Origin: Lachnospiraceae bacterium 28-4
GTDB lineage: Bacteria; Bacillota; Clostridia; Lachnospirales; Lachnospiraceae
Length of the DNA stretch: 64,000 nucleotides
Direction of reading: 5' to 3'
Assembly (NCBI GenBank): GCA_000403275.2
Contig: KE159598.1
Coordinates: 1,129,540 to 1,193,539 of the forward strand
Shown here: positions 26,566-35,462 of the stretch, piece by piece
Layout: each line of letters starts with the position of its first letter
Numbering within the stretch: the stretch's first letter is position 1
Notes under the pieces: generated by a model
Databases searched by the model: none
What the model was told of the DNA's origin: nothing
What the model saw: only the letters and a program-made list of their open reading frames with translations
Position numbers and translations under genes: made by a program

Positions 26566-27915
26566 TTAATGAACTACAGGAGTGTACTGTTGTTCCAATC
26601 TGCCTCGATTTATTGCATTTTTTGCAGCATTGGTTTTTTTATCATCTTCATATCCGCAGCTTTTGCATATAAAAATATCTTTTTGATATTTTCCCTGTGT
26701 GCCGCATCTACTACATTCCGTGCTGATTGCTTTTCCTGTTACTTCTATATATTTAATAGAGTTTTCCAGACATTTTTGTTTGATCCTGTCTTTCACAAAT
26801 CCCTTTTTCCATACGTTTACGGAATAATTCACTTTCTTATCATAACCTTTTGTATTATTCCGGGGAAATTTAGGCAGATAGACAGCCTCTGGTTTCTCTT
26901 CGGCAATCATACGGTTAATCTCCTGATTGACATATGTTTCAAGCCGTGCGTCCAGTTTCGCTTTGTGCGCTTTATATTTCTTGCGGCCTGCATTGTTCTT
27001 TTTTTCTTTTCGATATGTTTGATCAGAAGCTTTCACATATTCCACCAGTTCTTGCTGGATCTGGCCAAAACATTCTCCATAAATATTTCCGGTATCCGTC
27101 GTGATCATATGCCACATCCCCAGTGAAACTCCTGTCTCGTTTGTATAGTCCTTGTGACTTCTAATTTTCTGCTCGATGGGAACTGCTATTTCTATACCGC
27201 ATTTCTCTGGTTTTAACCGGATATAAAGTTGCCTGTCATACGCATTGTTATCTGTAAGAGAAATAAACATCCGTTTTCTGCTCTCTTTTGTAGAAAGAAA
27301 GATCCCTTGTTCTTTCCCGCATGTTCCATAGCGGTATGCACGTTCCGTAAGCGAAAAACCATCCGCTTTGTCGGTTTGAAGTCTTTGTAGTTTTTTTCGT
27401 ACCTGGCGGCAAAGATATTTATTCAATTTCTCTATAGAAGAAGAACCGCCTAAAGCCGCCATAATGTGATCATATGTTTCCTCCATCTTTTCCGGTATGG
27501 CTATTTTTTTTCCATTTAAAACATGATCGAAGCATCCACTTGTTTTTATAACAAATCTTAAATAATGTTTTTCCTCTGGAGTAAATCCATTATTTTTGTG
27601 AATTGCTGACAAGACGCTGCTTTTTGTATTTGTCCACTGTGTTTTGATATCTCCCAATGCCTCGAAAACAGCGCAGTAAAAATACACAGAAGGAAGCTTA
27701 ACTTGTTCGCGTATCCCACTCTTCGTCATTTCATTCTGGACAGTATATCCAGGATAAATTTTCAAAAGACCGCCCACGCCGCTGTATCTCTGGTATGTAC
27801 AATTTTTTACATAAGCGTAGTCCCTGGCAATTTCTTGCAATTTACACATATCTTCCGTTTGGAGAGGCTTTTTATTATATTGGCGTACCGTCTTATAAAT
27901 CTTATTCTGTGGCAT
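26566..27915 (-). CDS. TnpB/IS605 OrfB-like protein lacking the RuvC catalytic residues
   Basis: The 449-residue protein ends with the TnpB zinc ribbon CSRCGTQGKYQKDIFICKSC and a KTNAAKNAINRG tail, and carries a long linker helix region like TnpB. The RuvC core looks inactivated: motif I reads ETGVSLGMWHM (Ser for the Asp of GIDLG), motif II reads EAVYLPKFPRNN (no Glu) and motif III reads DDKKTNAAKN (Lys for the Asp of DxNAA). TnpB normally is an RNA-guided DNA nuclease; nuclease-dead homologues (TldR) act as RNA-guided repressors, which makes that a plausible role here (inference). There is no TnpA gene. It sits between the polysaccharide operon and the A-rich tract. Confidence 0.8.
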   Translation of the reverse strand: MPQNKIYKTVRQYNKKPLQTEDMCKLQEIARDYAYVKNCTYQRYSGVGGLLKIYPGYTVQNEMTKSGIREQVKLPSVYFYCAVFEALGDIKTQWTNTKSSVLSAIHKNNGFTPEEKHYLRFVIKTSGCFDHVLNGKKIAIPEKMEETYDHIMAALGGSSSIEKLNKYLCRQVRKKLQRLQTDKADGFSLTERAYRYGTCGKEQGIFLSTKESRKRMFISLTDNNAYDRQLYIRLKPEKCGIEIAVPIEQKIRSHKDYTNETGVSLGMWHMITTDTGNIYGECFGQIQQELVEYVKASDQTYRKEKKNNAGRKKYKAHKAKLDARLETYVNQEINRMIAEEKPEAVYLPKFPRNNTKGYDKKVNYSVNVWKKGFVKDRIKQKCLENSIKYIEVTGKAISTECSRCGTQGKYQKDIFICKSCGYEDDKKTNAAKNAINRGRLEQQYTPVVH

Positions 27916-27961
27916 TCTTTCTTCTTATGGCTCGTCAGGCCGGCAAATTTTAATCTTTAAA

Positions 27962-29432
27962 ATTTTTCGCAGATTTTCTTAATCTAAGAAAAACAAACAA
28001 AACATAAAGAAAAATAGAATACCATACCGCATGAACACAAACACGACCATAAAAAAATGAAAAAGCATCCATAGAAAACCAATATAAATTCACAGAAAAA
28101 ACAACATAAAGAGAAAAAAAAAAAAAAATATCAGAATGGCACAGCAAAAAACTAACACAATATACAACGATCACATCTACAATCCAAAAAATAGAAAAAA
28201 AAAGCCACAAAACGGACAAAAAAGAAACCAACAACATGACCGCAAGAAACACAGAAAAAAAAAGAAAAAGGAAAGACCGGCGGTCCAAAGGACGCTATCC
28301 GCCAAACAGAGAGACAAAAAAAAAGCAAAAAGACAGGACAAGTTAAAACAGGGCATAACACAAAGGAAGTGAAAAATTGGAGGAGCAAAGAATCCGCACA
28401 GGGGCAAATAAAAGACAAGAAGACACAAAAAACCAAAAAAAAAGCAGCCAGACTCTACTGACAAACCCGACAAGAGAATGACCAAAAGAGATAAAAAAAA
28501 AAAGAAAAGCACAGAATTACCCAAAACACAATCCCATAAATAAAAACAACAACAAAAAAAGGTTAGAAAAGACCATTTTGTCAGAAAGCACCAAAATAAA
28601 GGCGAAAGAAAATATTCCGGAAAATGTATCAAACAGAATGCAAAAAAGAATGGAAAGCGAATTGAAAAAAAACCGAAAGTTTGGAACAAGAAAAGAATAC
28701 ATTACGGATACAAAACCAAAAATTTGGGAAAAAACGCAATAAAAAATACGGAACAAAACAACAAAAAAATGAACAAGAAAAGAACAAAAAAAAAAGATAC
28801 CCACAATTTAAAAAAAAATGAAAATATAAAAAATGGCAGCAATAAGATGCTGAAAAACAAGACTAAAACTGACAGAAGTAGATAACTTAAAATGGGCTGA
28901 CACAGAGACGAACCATAAGATGCCCCCAGCCAGAAAAACAATACAACGAAGAAAAATGGAAGGAGGCAGAACAAAAACGAGCACAGGGCAAACGCCAACA
29001 AAGAGCGAAAAAGCCAAGCGGGAAAGGACTTCATCAGAAAAAATGCCAGAAACACAAAGAGAAACTCACGGCAGCGAGAAATAAAAATACACAAAAGACA
29101 AACCGCCCCAACCCACGACTTTACAAAATCATATAAAAAAACCACGCAAACACACAAAAATAACCCACAATAACATCCAAGTTTACCGAAATACTATACC
29201 CACTAATTCCACCAAAAAACGAACCAAAAAAAAGACTCGCACCGAGATGCTAGGAAAAGCGGATATACAAATCACTCCGAACAGTTATCAGCAACCATCA
29301 AGCAACACAAAACCAAAGCACAAAAAGAATCTGTCAGAAAAGTAAAAACAGAGTAAACGTAAGCCAAGAAAAAACAACATAGTGAACAATAAAAAATTTA
29401 TGTTTCTCAGACTAAGAAAATCTGCGAAAAAT
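27962..29432. repeat. A-rich, T-poor non-coding tract bounded by inverted repeats
   Basis: About 30-bp inverted repeats close this 1,471-bp region: 27962-27991 against 29403-29432, with roughly 28 of 30 positions matching; the shared outer part is ATTTTTCGCAGATTTTCTTA. Each repeat also contains its own small hairpin. The interior is strongly A-rich on the plus strand and nearly T-free in places: bases 28201-28260 hold 37 A, 14 C, 8 G and 1 T. Open frames inside (Lys-rich on plus, Phe/Leu/Cys-rich on minus) are composition artefacts without ribosome sites or domains. It may be a non-autonomous element or a structured or synthesised sequence; I know of no matching class. Confidence 0.75.
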
Positions 29433-29466
29433 AAGAAAAAAGAGCTGATATCAGCTCTTTTTTCTT
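29433..29466. terminator. Bidirectional intrinsic terminator after degV
   Basis: A 34-bp perfect palindrome centred on GATATC has the GC stem GAGCTGATATCAGCTC flanked by A6 on the left and T6 on the right. It can therefore terminate in both directions. It ends the degV transcript and insulates it from the A-rich tract. Confidence 0.9.
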
Positions 29467-29499
29467 TGATTCTATGATAAAATGATGCACGCTTTTTTC

Positions 29500-30369
29500 T
29501 TATCGGGATTCTCCCATAAAGAACAGCGCAATCGTCCCTGGGCCGGAATGGGCTCCGATGGTAGGTCCGATATGATTGATCATAAAGGTACTGATCCCAA
29601 AACGTTTCTGAATCTCGTCTCTCACGAACTCTGCGTCTTCCAGAGCATCTCCATGGCTGATAAATATAATGTCATTGGAATCCCTGTATTTTCCCATCTT
29701 CTCTTCCATATAATCTACAAGGGTATTCAGCGATTTTTTTCTTCCTCTCACCTTTTGAATAGGAATCAGATGTCCTTCATCGTCTACATGAAGAATAGGT
29801 TTAATACCCACAACGCTTCCGATCACTGCCGCTGTCCGGCTCACTCTTCCGCCTCTATACAAATGATTCAGATCGTCCACGGTAAATATATGTATCAGGC
29901 GGGGGATGTTTTCCTTCACCCAAGCAGCAGTTTCCTCCATGCTTTTTCCTGCTTTCTGCATCTGTACGGCCTTGTGAACCAACAGCCCTTCGCCCATAGA
30001 TGCGCACCTGCTGTCAATAATCTCTATCTTACAGTCAGGATGAGCTTCCATTGCCATGTCCGCAGCGATACAGGCGCTTCCATAACTACCGCTTAAACCG
30101 GAAGAAAAAGACAAATAGAGCAGATGATCGCTCTCTTTTAAATATTCTTCAAAATATTCCCTGCATTCCTCAGGATTTACCTGAGACGTCGTCGGCATGT
30201 GACCCTCTCTCATCAGGGCATAGAATTTTTTCCAGTCCAATTCTTTTCCTTTGGTATAAGTTTCCCCTTTTATGGTGTAATTAAAAACCATTAATCCAAG
30301 GCGGTTCTCATTTATATAATTTAAGGGCAGGTCTGCAGTCGTGTTCGTAATTATTTTAAAATCAGACAA
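29500..30369 (-). CDS. DegV family fatty-acid-binding protein
   Basis: The 289-residue protein begins with a TTG at 30369, preceded by GGAGGAG at ideal spacing; no ATG is better placed. The DegV signature is clear: ITNTTADLPLNYI, TSQVNPEECREYF, LSFSSGLSGSYGSACIAADM, IEIIDSRCASMGEGLLV, NHLYRGGRVSRTAAVIG and the terminal HIGPTIGAHSGPGTIALFFM. DegV/FakB-type proteins bind a fatty acid and may present it to the FakA kinase. It is monocistronic, with a strong terminator after it. Confidence 0.92.
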   Translation of the reverse strand: MSDFKIITNTTADLPLNYINENRLGLMVFNYTIKGETYTKGKELDWKKFYALMREGHMPTTSQVNPEECREYFEEYLKESDHLLYLSFSSGLSGSYGSACIAADMAMEAHPDCKIEIIDSRCASMGEGLLVHKAVQMQKAGKSMEETAAWVKENIPRLIHIFTVDDLNHLYRGGRVSRTAAVIGSVVGIKPILHVDDEGHLIPIQKVRGRKKSLNTLVDYMEEKMGKYRDSNDIIFISHGDALEDAEFVRDEIQKRFGISTFMINHIGPTIGAHSGPGTIALFFMGESR

Positions 30370-30462
30370 AATAGTCTCCTCCTTATAAAGCCTCTTGGCA
30401 AAGATAACCTTTCAGATTAAAATATCACGTTTATTGTATCACTCCTTCCAAAAAAATTCAAA

Positions 30463-31926
30463 TTATTCTTTTTCGGAGCGGGGCAGACGACATCGAACCA
30501 ATCGGCGCAACAGTTGTTTCGGCCGAAAAGGCACCAATGGATAGACATAACTTTTTCCCGATACTGTCCTGTTGGAAATAACGGCAATTACGAAAAGAGC
30601 TACCGCCGCAAGAAATCCATAAAAACCAAAAATCTGAGTCAGAACCAGATTGATGATTCGCATAAATTTTATGGCATAACTCAATTCATAGTTTTGTTGT
30701 GTATAGCTTGCAATCGCCACAAAAGCCATGTAAAGCATGACTTCAGGACTAAACCATCCGCTGTTGACGGAAAACTCGCCGAGTACGAGGGCTGCCATGA
30801 CGCTGAGAGGCGTACTTAGCATATTCGGAGTATTGACTGCCGCCAGCCGCAGACCATCTATCGCAAGCTCTAAAAGAAGAAATTGCCATAAAAGCGGAAT
30901 ATTGGGCGATTCTTTTACCATAATGAACTGAAAGCTCTCCGGTATCCATTCGGGATGCTGCATAAGAAGAAGGAAGGTGGGAGTTACAAAATAAGTCATC
31001 AAAGAGATCAGGAAACGTGACATCCTGAGGTAAGTTCCCGTGATTGGCGGAAAATAATAGTCATCCGCTTCTTCCACAATATCGAATATGGAAGTGGGCG
31101 TGATCATTGCAGAGGGCGAATTGTCCACCAATATTACCACATCCCCCTCCAACACCTGTGCGGCCGCTGTATCCGGGCGTTCCGTAAACTTAAATTTGGG
31201 AAAAGGATTAAACCACTTGCGTTCAAACAGACATTCTGCCAGGCTTTCCTGATTCATAGTGAGTGCATCCACCTGAATATGGTTGATTTTATTTTTCAGA
31301 TCATCCAAAAAGCCATGATCCACCCGGGAATCCATATAACATAATACGATATCCGTCCTGGAGCTTTCGCCGGCCTGAAACATCTCCATGCGAAGATCCG
31401 CACTTCGAATACGCCGTCTGATCAACGCCGTATTAAACACAACCGTTTCCACAAATCCGTCTTTTGACCCCCGCAGCGCTTTATCCTTTTCGGGTTCGGA
31501 AACACTTCTTGCCGGATATGTTCTGGAATCAATCAGAAGACATTGGGCATACCCGTCGATGAACAATACAAATACGCCGGATAAAATGCTGTAAACGATC
31601 TGCTCCCATTCATCTGTCATATCCACTTCCACATATGGAATGCTTTTTTTAGACATTTCATGGGCATCCCCTGGCATTTCCTCCGGCACTATATCCATAA
31701 AATACTGTAGCAGCTTCTGCATCAGATCATCTTTGCAGAAGCCGTCCACCAAATACATACAGGCGTTTTTTCCGCCTACCTGAATGACTCGGTAAATAAT
31801 ATCAAAACTGGCGTCCGTGCCAAGTTCTTTATTTAAATACCTCATATTTTCTTCCAGAGACGACGAGATATTGTCTTGCCGCACTTCGTTTCCGCCGCTC
31901 CTGGTACCTTTTGATTCCGTTTCCAT
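30463..31926 (-). CDS. SpoVAF/GerA-type spore germination membrane protein
   Basis: The 487-residue protein starts METESKGTRSGG after AAGGAG. The cytosolic N-terminal domain (about residues 25-280) contains LLIDSRTYPARSVSEPEKDK and LRGSKDGFVETVVFNTALIR, the signature of the GerA family and especially SpoVAF, and VLVDNSPSAMITPTSIFDI. Four to five hydrophobic segments follow from about residue 305. GerA-class proteins sense germinants in the spore inner membrane; SpoVAF modulates the dipicolinate channel. The other spoVA genes are not beside it, so a stand-alone GerA-A subunit is an alternative. Confidence 0.85.
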   Translation of the reverse strand: METESKGTRSGGNEVRQDNISSSLEENMRYLNKELGTDASFDIIYRVIQVGGKNACMYLVDGFCKDDLMQKLLQYFMDIVPEEMPGDAHEMSKKSIPYVEVDMTDEWEQIVYSILSGVFVLFIDGYAQCLLIDSRTYPARSVSEPEKDKALRGSKDGFVETVVFNTALIRRRIRSADLRMEMFQAGESSRTDIVLCYMDSRVDHGFLDDLKNKINHIQVDALTMNQESLAECLFERKWFNPFPKFKFTERPDTAAAQVLEGDVVILVDNSPSAMITPTSIFDIVEEADDYYFPPITGTYLRMSRFLISLMTYFVTPTFLLLMQHPEWIPESFQFIMVKESPNIPLLWQFLLLELAIDGLRLAAVNTPNMLSTPLSVMAALVLGEFSVNSGWFSPEVMLYMAFVAIASYTQQNYELSYAIKFMRIINLVLTQIFGFYGFLAAVALFVIAVISNRTVSGKSYVYPLVPFRPKQLLRRLVRCRLPRSEKE

Positions 31927-31996
31927 AATAAAAACTCCTTCCGCCGCTTTCTCATTTTATTATGCCTTGGAAGGAGTTTCTTATACGATTTCTTTC

Positions 31997-32040
31997 ATTT
32001 ACTATTTCTTTATTTACTATTTCTTTATTTACTATTTTCT
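31997..32040. repeat. 15-bp tandem repeat, three units
   Basis: The unit ATTTACTATTTCTTT occurs at 31997-32011 and 32012-32026, followed by a near-copy at 32027-32040. It lies in the short gap directly downstream of dut. The repeat is perfect in the first two units, so copy number could vary among strains. Confidence 0.85.
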
Positions 32041-32043
32041 TAT

Positions 32044-32478
32044 TCAGTTTTTTCCGGTGCTTCCGAAACCGCCCCGGTTCTTTCCTGACAAGGAATCTAC
32101 CTCGTCAAATTCCAGTGCCGGTTGGTTTTCCATAATGCGGAACTGGCAGATCCTGTCATTGATTTCTATATGGGTATCCCTGAAAGCATATGCCGGCATA
32201 AACCATTGATCGTTATCGCCGCAATAAGAGCAATCAATGACTCCCTGATGGTTTGTCTGGATAATCCCAAAATTTTTAAAGGTGCTGCTCCTTGGCACGA
32301 TATGGGCTTCATAGCCTTCCGGCAGTTCCATGGCCACTCCTAAAGGAATCAGCCGGAATTCTCCCGCTTTCATATCCACGCTTTCCGCCGCCCTAAGATC
32401 AATCCAATCCGATTTGCCTCCGATATACGTCAATTTTTCTATTTTTTCCGTAAAATATTTTATTTTTATTGTTTTCAC
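32044..32478 (-). CDS. dut: dUTP diphosphatase
   Basis: The 144-residue protein hydrolyses dUTP to dUMP, keeping uracil out of DNA and feeding dTMP synthesis. The five dUTPase motifs are visible: SDWIDLRA (I), [10 protein letters not shown] (II), [15 protein letters not shown] (III), DRICQFRI (IV) and [10 protein letters not shown] (V, the C-terminal P-loop-like arm). The start is a GTG at 32478 after GGGAC, with no usable ATG nearby. The gene lies just downstream of nrdDG, so nucleotide functions cluster here. Confidence 0.93.
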   Translation of the reverse strand: MKTIKIKYFTEKIEKLTYIGGKSDWIDLRAAESVDMKAGEFRLIPLGVAMELPEGYEAHIVPRSSTFKNFGIIQTNHQGVIDCSYCGDNDQWFMPAYAFRDTHIEINDRICQFRIMENQPALEFDEVDSLSGKNRGGFGSTGKN

Positions 32479-32498
32479 TTCACGTCCCTTTTTCTTTC

Positions 32499-33023
32499 TC
32501 AGGATTTATTGTCCGCCGCATAATCGCCGCAATGCAATACGGGAATGGATGGGTCTGGTGACCGGAGCGTTTCTTGCACATCAATGACTCTTTGATTCCG
32601 GCTTCCTTTCCATAACAGCCTTACATCCTTTAATTCTATTTTAAACTCTCCGTCCACCACCACATCTGCGTATTTCATCAAAGAATAATGGAAGATATTT
32701 TCCCATAGATCTCCGGTATAAAGCCAAATAGTCTTATCCGTATATTTTTCCTTTATTTCCGCCATCAGATCGCGCACCTCCATCCGGTTTGCCGCATGAA
32801 GGGGATCGCCGCCCGAAAATGTAATTCCTGAAATATACGGCTTGTCTAACTGCTCAAAAATTTCTTTCCGTGCCCGGTCGTCGAAGGAAAGTCCTCCGTC
32901 CGGATCCCAGGTAAGCGGATTATGGCATTCCTTGCAGCAATGAGAGCAGCCGGCTACCCATAGGACGACCCGCAGACCGTCGCCGTTTAGCATATCGTCC
33001 CTGGTAATGTTGTGATATCTCAT
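32499..33023 (-). CDS. nrdG: Anaerobic ribonucleotide reductase activating protein
   Basis: The start is [20 protein letters not shown], whose ATG overlaps the nrdD stop (TAATG); a longer frame into nrdD is an artefact. The 174-residue radical SAM enzyme has [13 protein letters not shown], giving the Cx3Cx2C cluster ligands, and [15 protein letters not shown], the SAM-binding GGDP motif. NrdG uses SAM and a 4Fe-4S cluster to create the glycyl radical on NrdD. Coupled translation with nrdD fits their one-to-one work. Confidence 0.95.
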   Translation of the reverse strand: MRYHNITRDDMLNGDGLRVVLWVAGCSHCCKECHNPLTWDPDGGLSFDDRARKEIFEQLDKPYISGITFSGGDPLHAANRMEVRDLMAEIKEKYTDKTIWLYTGDLWENIFHYSLMKYADVVVDGEFKIELKDVRLLWKGSRNQRVIDVQETLRSPDPSIPVLHCGDYAADNKS

Positions 33024-35212
33024 TACATGCTCTTCCTTTCCGCAATTTCCGCCATTTTGGCATCGTTCAGCCTCGTATCTCCATGTACTCTGGAATAAGA
33101 TAGATAACCGTTCATTCTGTCGATCTTTGTCAGATTCCGGCTGCCGCATTTTGGACATACGTCCATTTCCAATTCCTGGTGTCCGCAATCGTCACAATAA
33201 GCGAGGGAAAGATTGACGCCTTCGTAAAATCCCATATCCATAGCGCGCCGGATCAATGTTTTTATCGCTTCTAAATTATAATCGATTGGATATTTGACAT
33301 ATTGGATCTTTCCGCCATTGGCAAGTTCCCAAAAACGATACTCCAAGTCCTGCTTTTCGATAGGCGTAATATCCTCCGTTACGTGGCAATGGAAGCTGTT
33401 GGACACATATTCTCTGTCGGAAACTCCTTCTATAATACCGTATTTTGCCCGGAACTGTTTTACCTGGAGCCCGCAGAGATTTTCCGCCGGTGTCCCGTAA
33501 ATAGCATACAAATTCCCGTCGGCCTCTTTAAACTCATTGATTCTTTTATTGATATGCTCCAAAACCTCCAGCGCAAACTGTCCGTCTTCCACCAGGGATT
33601 TCCCATTATAAAGCTCCTGCAATTCGTTAAAAGCGGTGATACCAAAGCTTGCCGTTGCCGATTTCAGGATTGGCTTGATCTTGTCGCTTAGTTTTAAATT
33701 CCCCCCTAAAAAACCGCCCTCGCAGTATGCCAGAGGATTCGTGGAAGCACGCATTTCCCCGAGGTATGCATATGTGCGTATATGGAGTTGGCGAATCAGG
33801 TTCAGATAATAATCCAGCACTTGATAAAAGTCTTTACTCTCCTGTTTTGCTTTTGCAAGGATCATCGGAAGATGGAGGGAAACAGCTCCGATATTGAACC
33901 GCCCTACAAAAACAGGCTTATCTTGATCGTCCGCCGGATGCATTCCTCCTCTTTCATACCAAGGTGAAAGGAAGGCGCGGCATCCCATCGGAGAGATAAC
34001 TTTGCCATATCGTTTATACATGCTGGCAATATAACCTTTTCCGGTCAGGCTCAGCCAGTCAGGATACATTGTTTTTGCGGAGCATTTGACGCCGGCCTCG
34101 AATACATCTTCCAATGGCTTTCCAGGGCCGTGCAGGTTTTCATCGTACAGGAAAACGATCTTAGGGAAAAGCACCGGTTTTTTACATTCCTTTTTCCCCT
34201 GTCCTTTGCGCCTCACATTGAGCATACAAATACATGCCAGTCTGGCAAAACGCCCTGTCCCTATGCCTCCTGTCACCGTAATGAATGGATAATCCCCTCT
34301 GCTGCTGGCTACCGTATTAAACTTATATTCCCATCCCTGGAAACCCTGCTCAAATTCCCGGACAACATCCGCATAAGCTTCGTTTTCCGCCGCCTCTTTG
34401 CCGATCCCCAGCCGTTCGTATTTTACCAGGCTTTTCTGATAGGTTTTTTCTGCATAGGGTTCCAATATCTTGTCCACTTCCGGTACAGTAAAACCGCCGT
34501 ATTGCTGGCTTGCCGCACTCAGAACGATATCCCCGATCACGTCAAACGCTACATCCAGCGTTTTTGGCTCATTATACCAGATATTTCCCATTTCAAAACC
34601 GCCGGTCAACACATTGGACACGTCGAAAAGACAGCAGTTCATCGTATCCCTGCGGGCCGACATGTCATGAACATAAATATAACCGTCCCGGCAAGCCTGT
34701 ATCTCTTCCGTAGTCATAAAAAATTTCTGGTACAGTTCCTTATTAAACTGATTAAAAATCAGGCTTCTTTTTGTGGATACAAGAGCGCTGTCCGTATTAG
34801 CGTTTTCCTTGTCTCCCACATACATAATAGACTGGCTTTTTTTATAAACATCGTCCATCATGCGTACAAAATCCTGCTTATAATTGCGGTAATCCCGATA
34901 ACTTTTTGCAACAATCGGTTTTACGTTTTCAAGAGCGCTTTCTACAATATTATGCATAATCGGAATCGGGATTTCACTCTGTTCCAATTCCGTTACCTTA
35001 TCCACTACATATTGACAGATATGCTGCTTTTCCTCTTCCGTAAACTTGGTCAGGGCACGATATGCGCTTTTGCCAACCGCATCGATGACCTTCTGCACGT
35101 TGAAAGCTTCCAGACTTCCGTCTTTCTTGATTACCTTTACTTCTCTCTGCGGTCTGAACTCTTCCCCATAATTGGCCCCAGATTCCATTGCAGCAGCTTC
35201 CATACTACTCAT
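33023..35212 (-). CDS. nrdD: Anaerobic (class III) ribonucleoside-triphosphate reductase
   Basis: The start is MSSMEAAAMESGANYGEEFR at 35212 after AGGAGG, giving 729 residues; a start at 35272 would include the operator region. An ATP-cone (VKVIKKDGSLEAFNVQKVID) precedes the glycyl-radical barrel with HDMSARRDTMNCCLFDVSN and TASFGITAFNEL. Near the C-terminus CDDCGHQELEMDVCPKCGS is the zinc site and RMNGYLSYSRV carries the radical glycine. The enzyme reduces NTPs to dNTPs without oxygen and marks a strict or facultative anaerobe. Two candidate NrdR boxes lie in its promoter. Confidence 0.95.
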   Translation of the reverse strand: MSSMEAAAMESGANYGEEFRPQREVKVIKKDGSLEAFNVQKVIDAVGKSAYRALTKFTEEEKQHICQYVVDKVTELEQSEIPIPIMHNIVESALENVKPIVAKSYRDYRNYKQDFVRMMDDVYKKSQSIMYVGDKENANTDSALVSTKRSLIFNQFNKELYQKFFMTTEEIQACRDGYIYVHDMSARRDTMNCCLFDVSNVLTGGFEMGNIWYNEPKTLDVAFDVIGDIVLSAASQQYGGFTVPEVDKILEPYAEKTYQKSLVKYERLGIGKEAAENEAYADVVREFEQGFQGWEYKFNTVASSRGDYPFITVTGGIGTGRFARLACICMLNVRRKGQGKKECKKPVLFPKIVFLYDENLHGPGKPLEDVFEAGVKCSAKTMYPDWLSLTGKGYIASMYKRYGKVISPMGCRAFLSPWYERGGMHPADDQDKPVFVGRFNIGAVSLHLPMILAKAKQESKDFYQVLDYYLNLIRQLHIRTYAYLGEMRASTNPLAYCEGGFLGGNLKLSDKIKPILKSATASFGITAFNELQELYNGKSLVEDGQFALEVLEHINKRINEFKEADGNLYAIYGTPAENLCGLQVKQFRAKYGIIEGVSDREYVSNSFHCHVTEDITPIEKQDLEYRFWELANGGKIQYVKYPIDYNLEAIKTLIRRAMDMGFYEGVNLSLAYCDDCGHQELEMDVCPKCGSRNLTKIDRMNGYLSYSRVHGDTRLNDAKMAEIAERKSM

Positions 35213-35235
35213 TCCTATACCTCCTGTCTGCTTTT

Positions 35236-35302
35236 CCACTATATATTGTGATCCCCATAAAACGACCACCAATATTTAGCGGTTATCCTATAGTATAGTG
35301 TA
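35236..35302 (-). promoter_or_regulatory. Pair of candidate NrdR boxes upstream of nrdD
   Basis: CCACTATATATTGTGA (35236-35251) and CCTATAGTATAGTGTA (35287-35302) resemble the NrdR palindrome ACACTATATATAGTGT. Their centres are 51 bp apart, about five helical turns rather than the usual three or so. The upstream box covers the -10 region and the other lies downstream, which fits repression. Confidence 0.6.
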
Positions 35303-35320
35303 AGACAGAACCGGTGTCAA
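35292..35320 (-). promoter_or_regulatory. Consensus sigma-A promoter of nrdDG
   Basis: On the minus strand TTGACA (35315-35320) and TATACT (35292-35297) are separated by 17 bp. The -10 box lies inside one of the candidate NrdR boxes. Confidence 0.8.
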
Positions 35321-35443
35321 TACGGAATAAATAAAAGTCACGGAAATCAATTTTTATAAGTGCCAGGGCGGGAAAAGTCCAAGGGGCAGGGGCAGTTGGG
35401 AAAGGGGCCGGCGGGGTGCCGGGTTTCTGCCGGAACTTCCAGC

Positions 35444-35462
35444 CAGATTTCACTAATGAAAT
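35444..35462 (-). repeat. Family A repeat, partial copy 3 (right end only)
   Basis: The minus strand carries ATTTCATTAGTGAAATCTG, identical to the right-end palindrome of copies 1 and 2. It starts on the last base of the aminotransferase stop codon. A C-rich stretch follows on the minus strand (about 35360-35440), in the style of copy 2's outer arm. The core and the left end are missing. Confidence 0.7.

Noticed and set aside
28136-28372. 78-residue Lys/Gln/Arg-rich plus-strand ORF in the same tract
   Set aside because: AAA, CAA and AGA codons follow from the A-rich sequence. There is no ribosome site and no recognisable family.
28177-29157. Minus-strand ORFs of 95-170 residues rich in Phe, Leu, Cys and Ser in the A-rich tract
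   Set aside because: Their composition only mirrors the T-rich minus strand. They lack ribosome sites, overlap one another in different frames and show no domain or signal-peptide pattern.
34130-35251. 373-residue plus-strand ORF opposite nrdD
   Set aside because: It lies entirely antisense to the strongly supported nrdD gene, lacks a ribosome site and has no domain signature.
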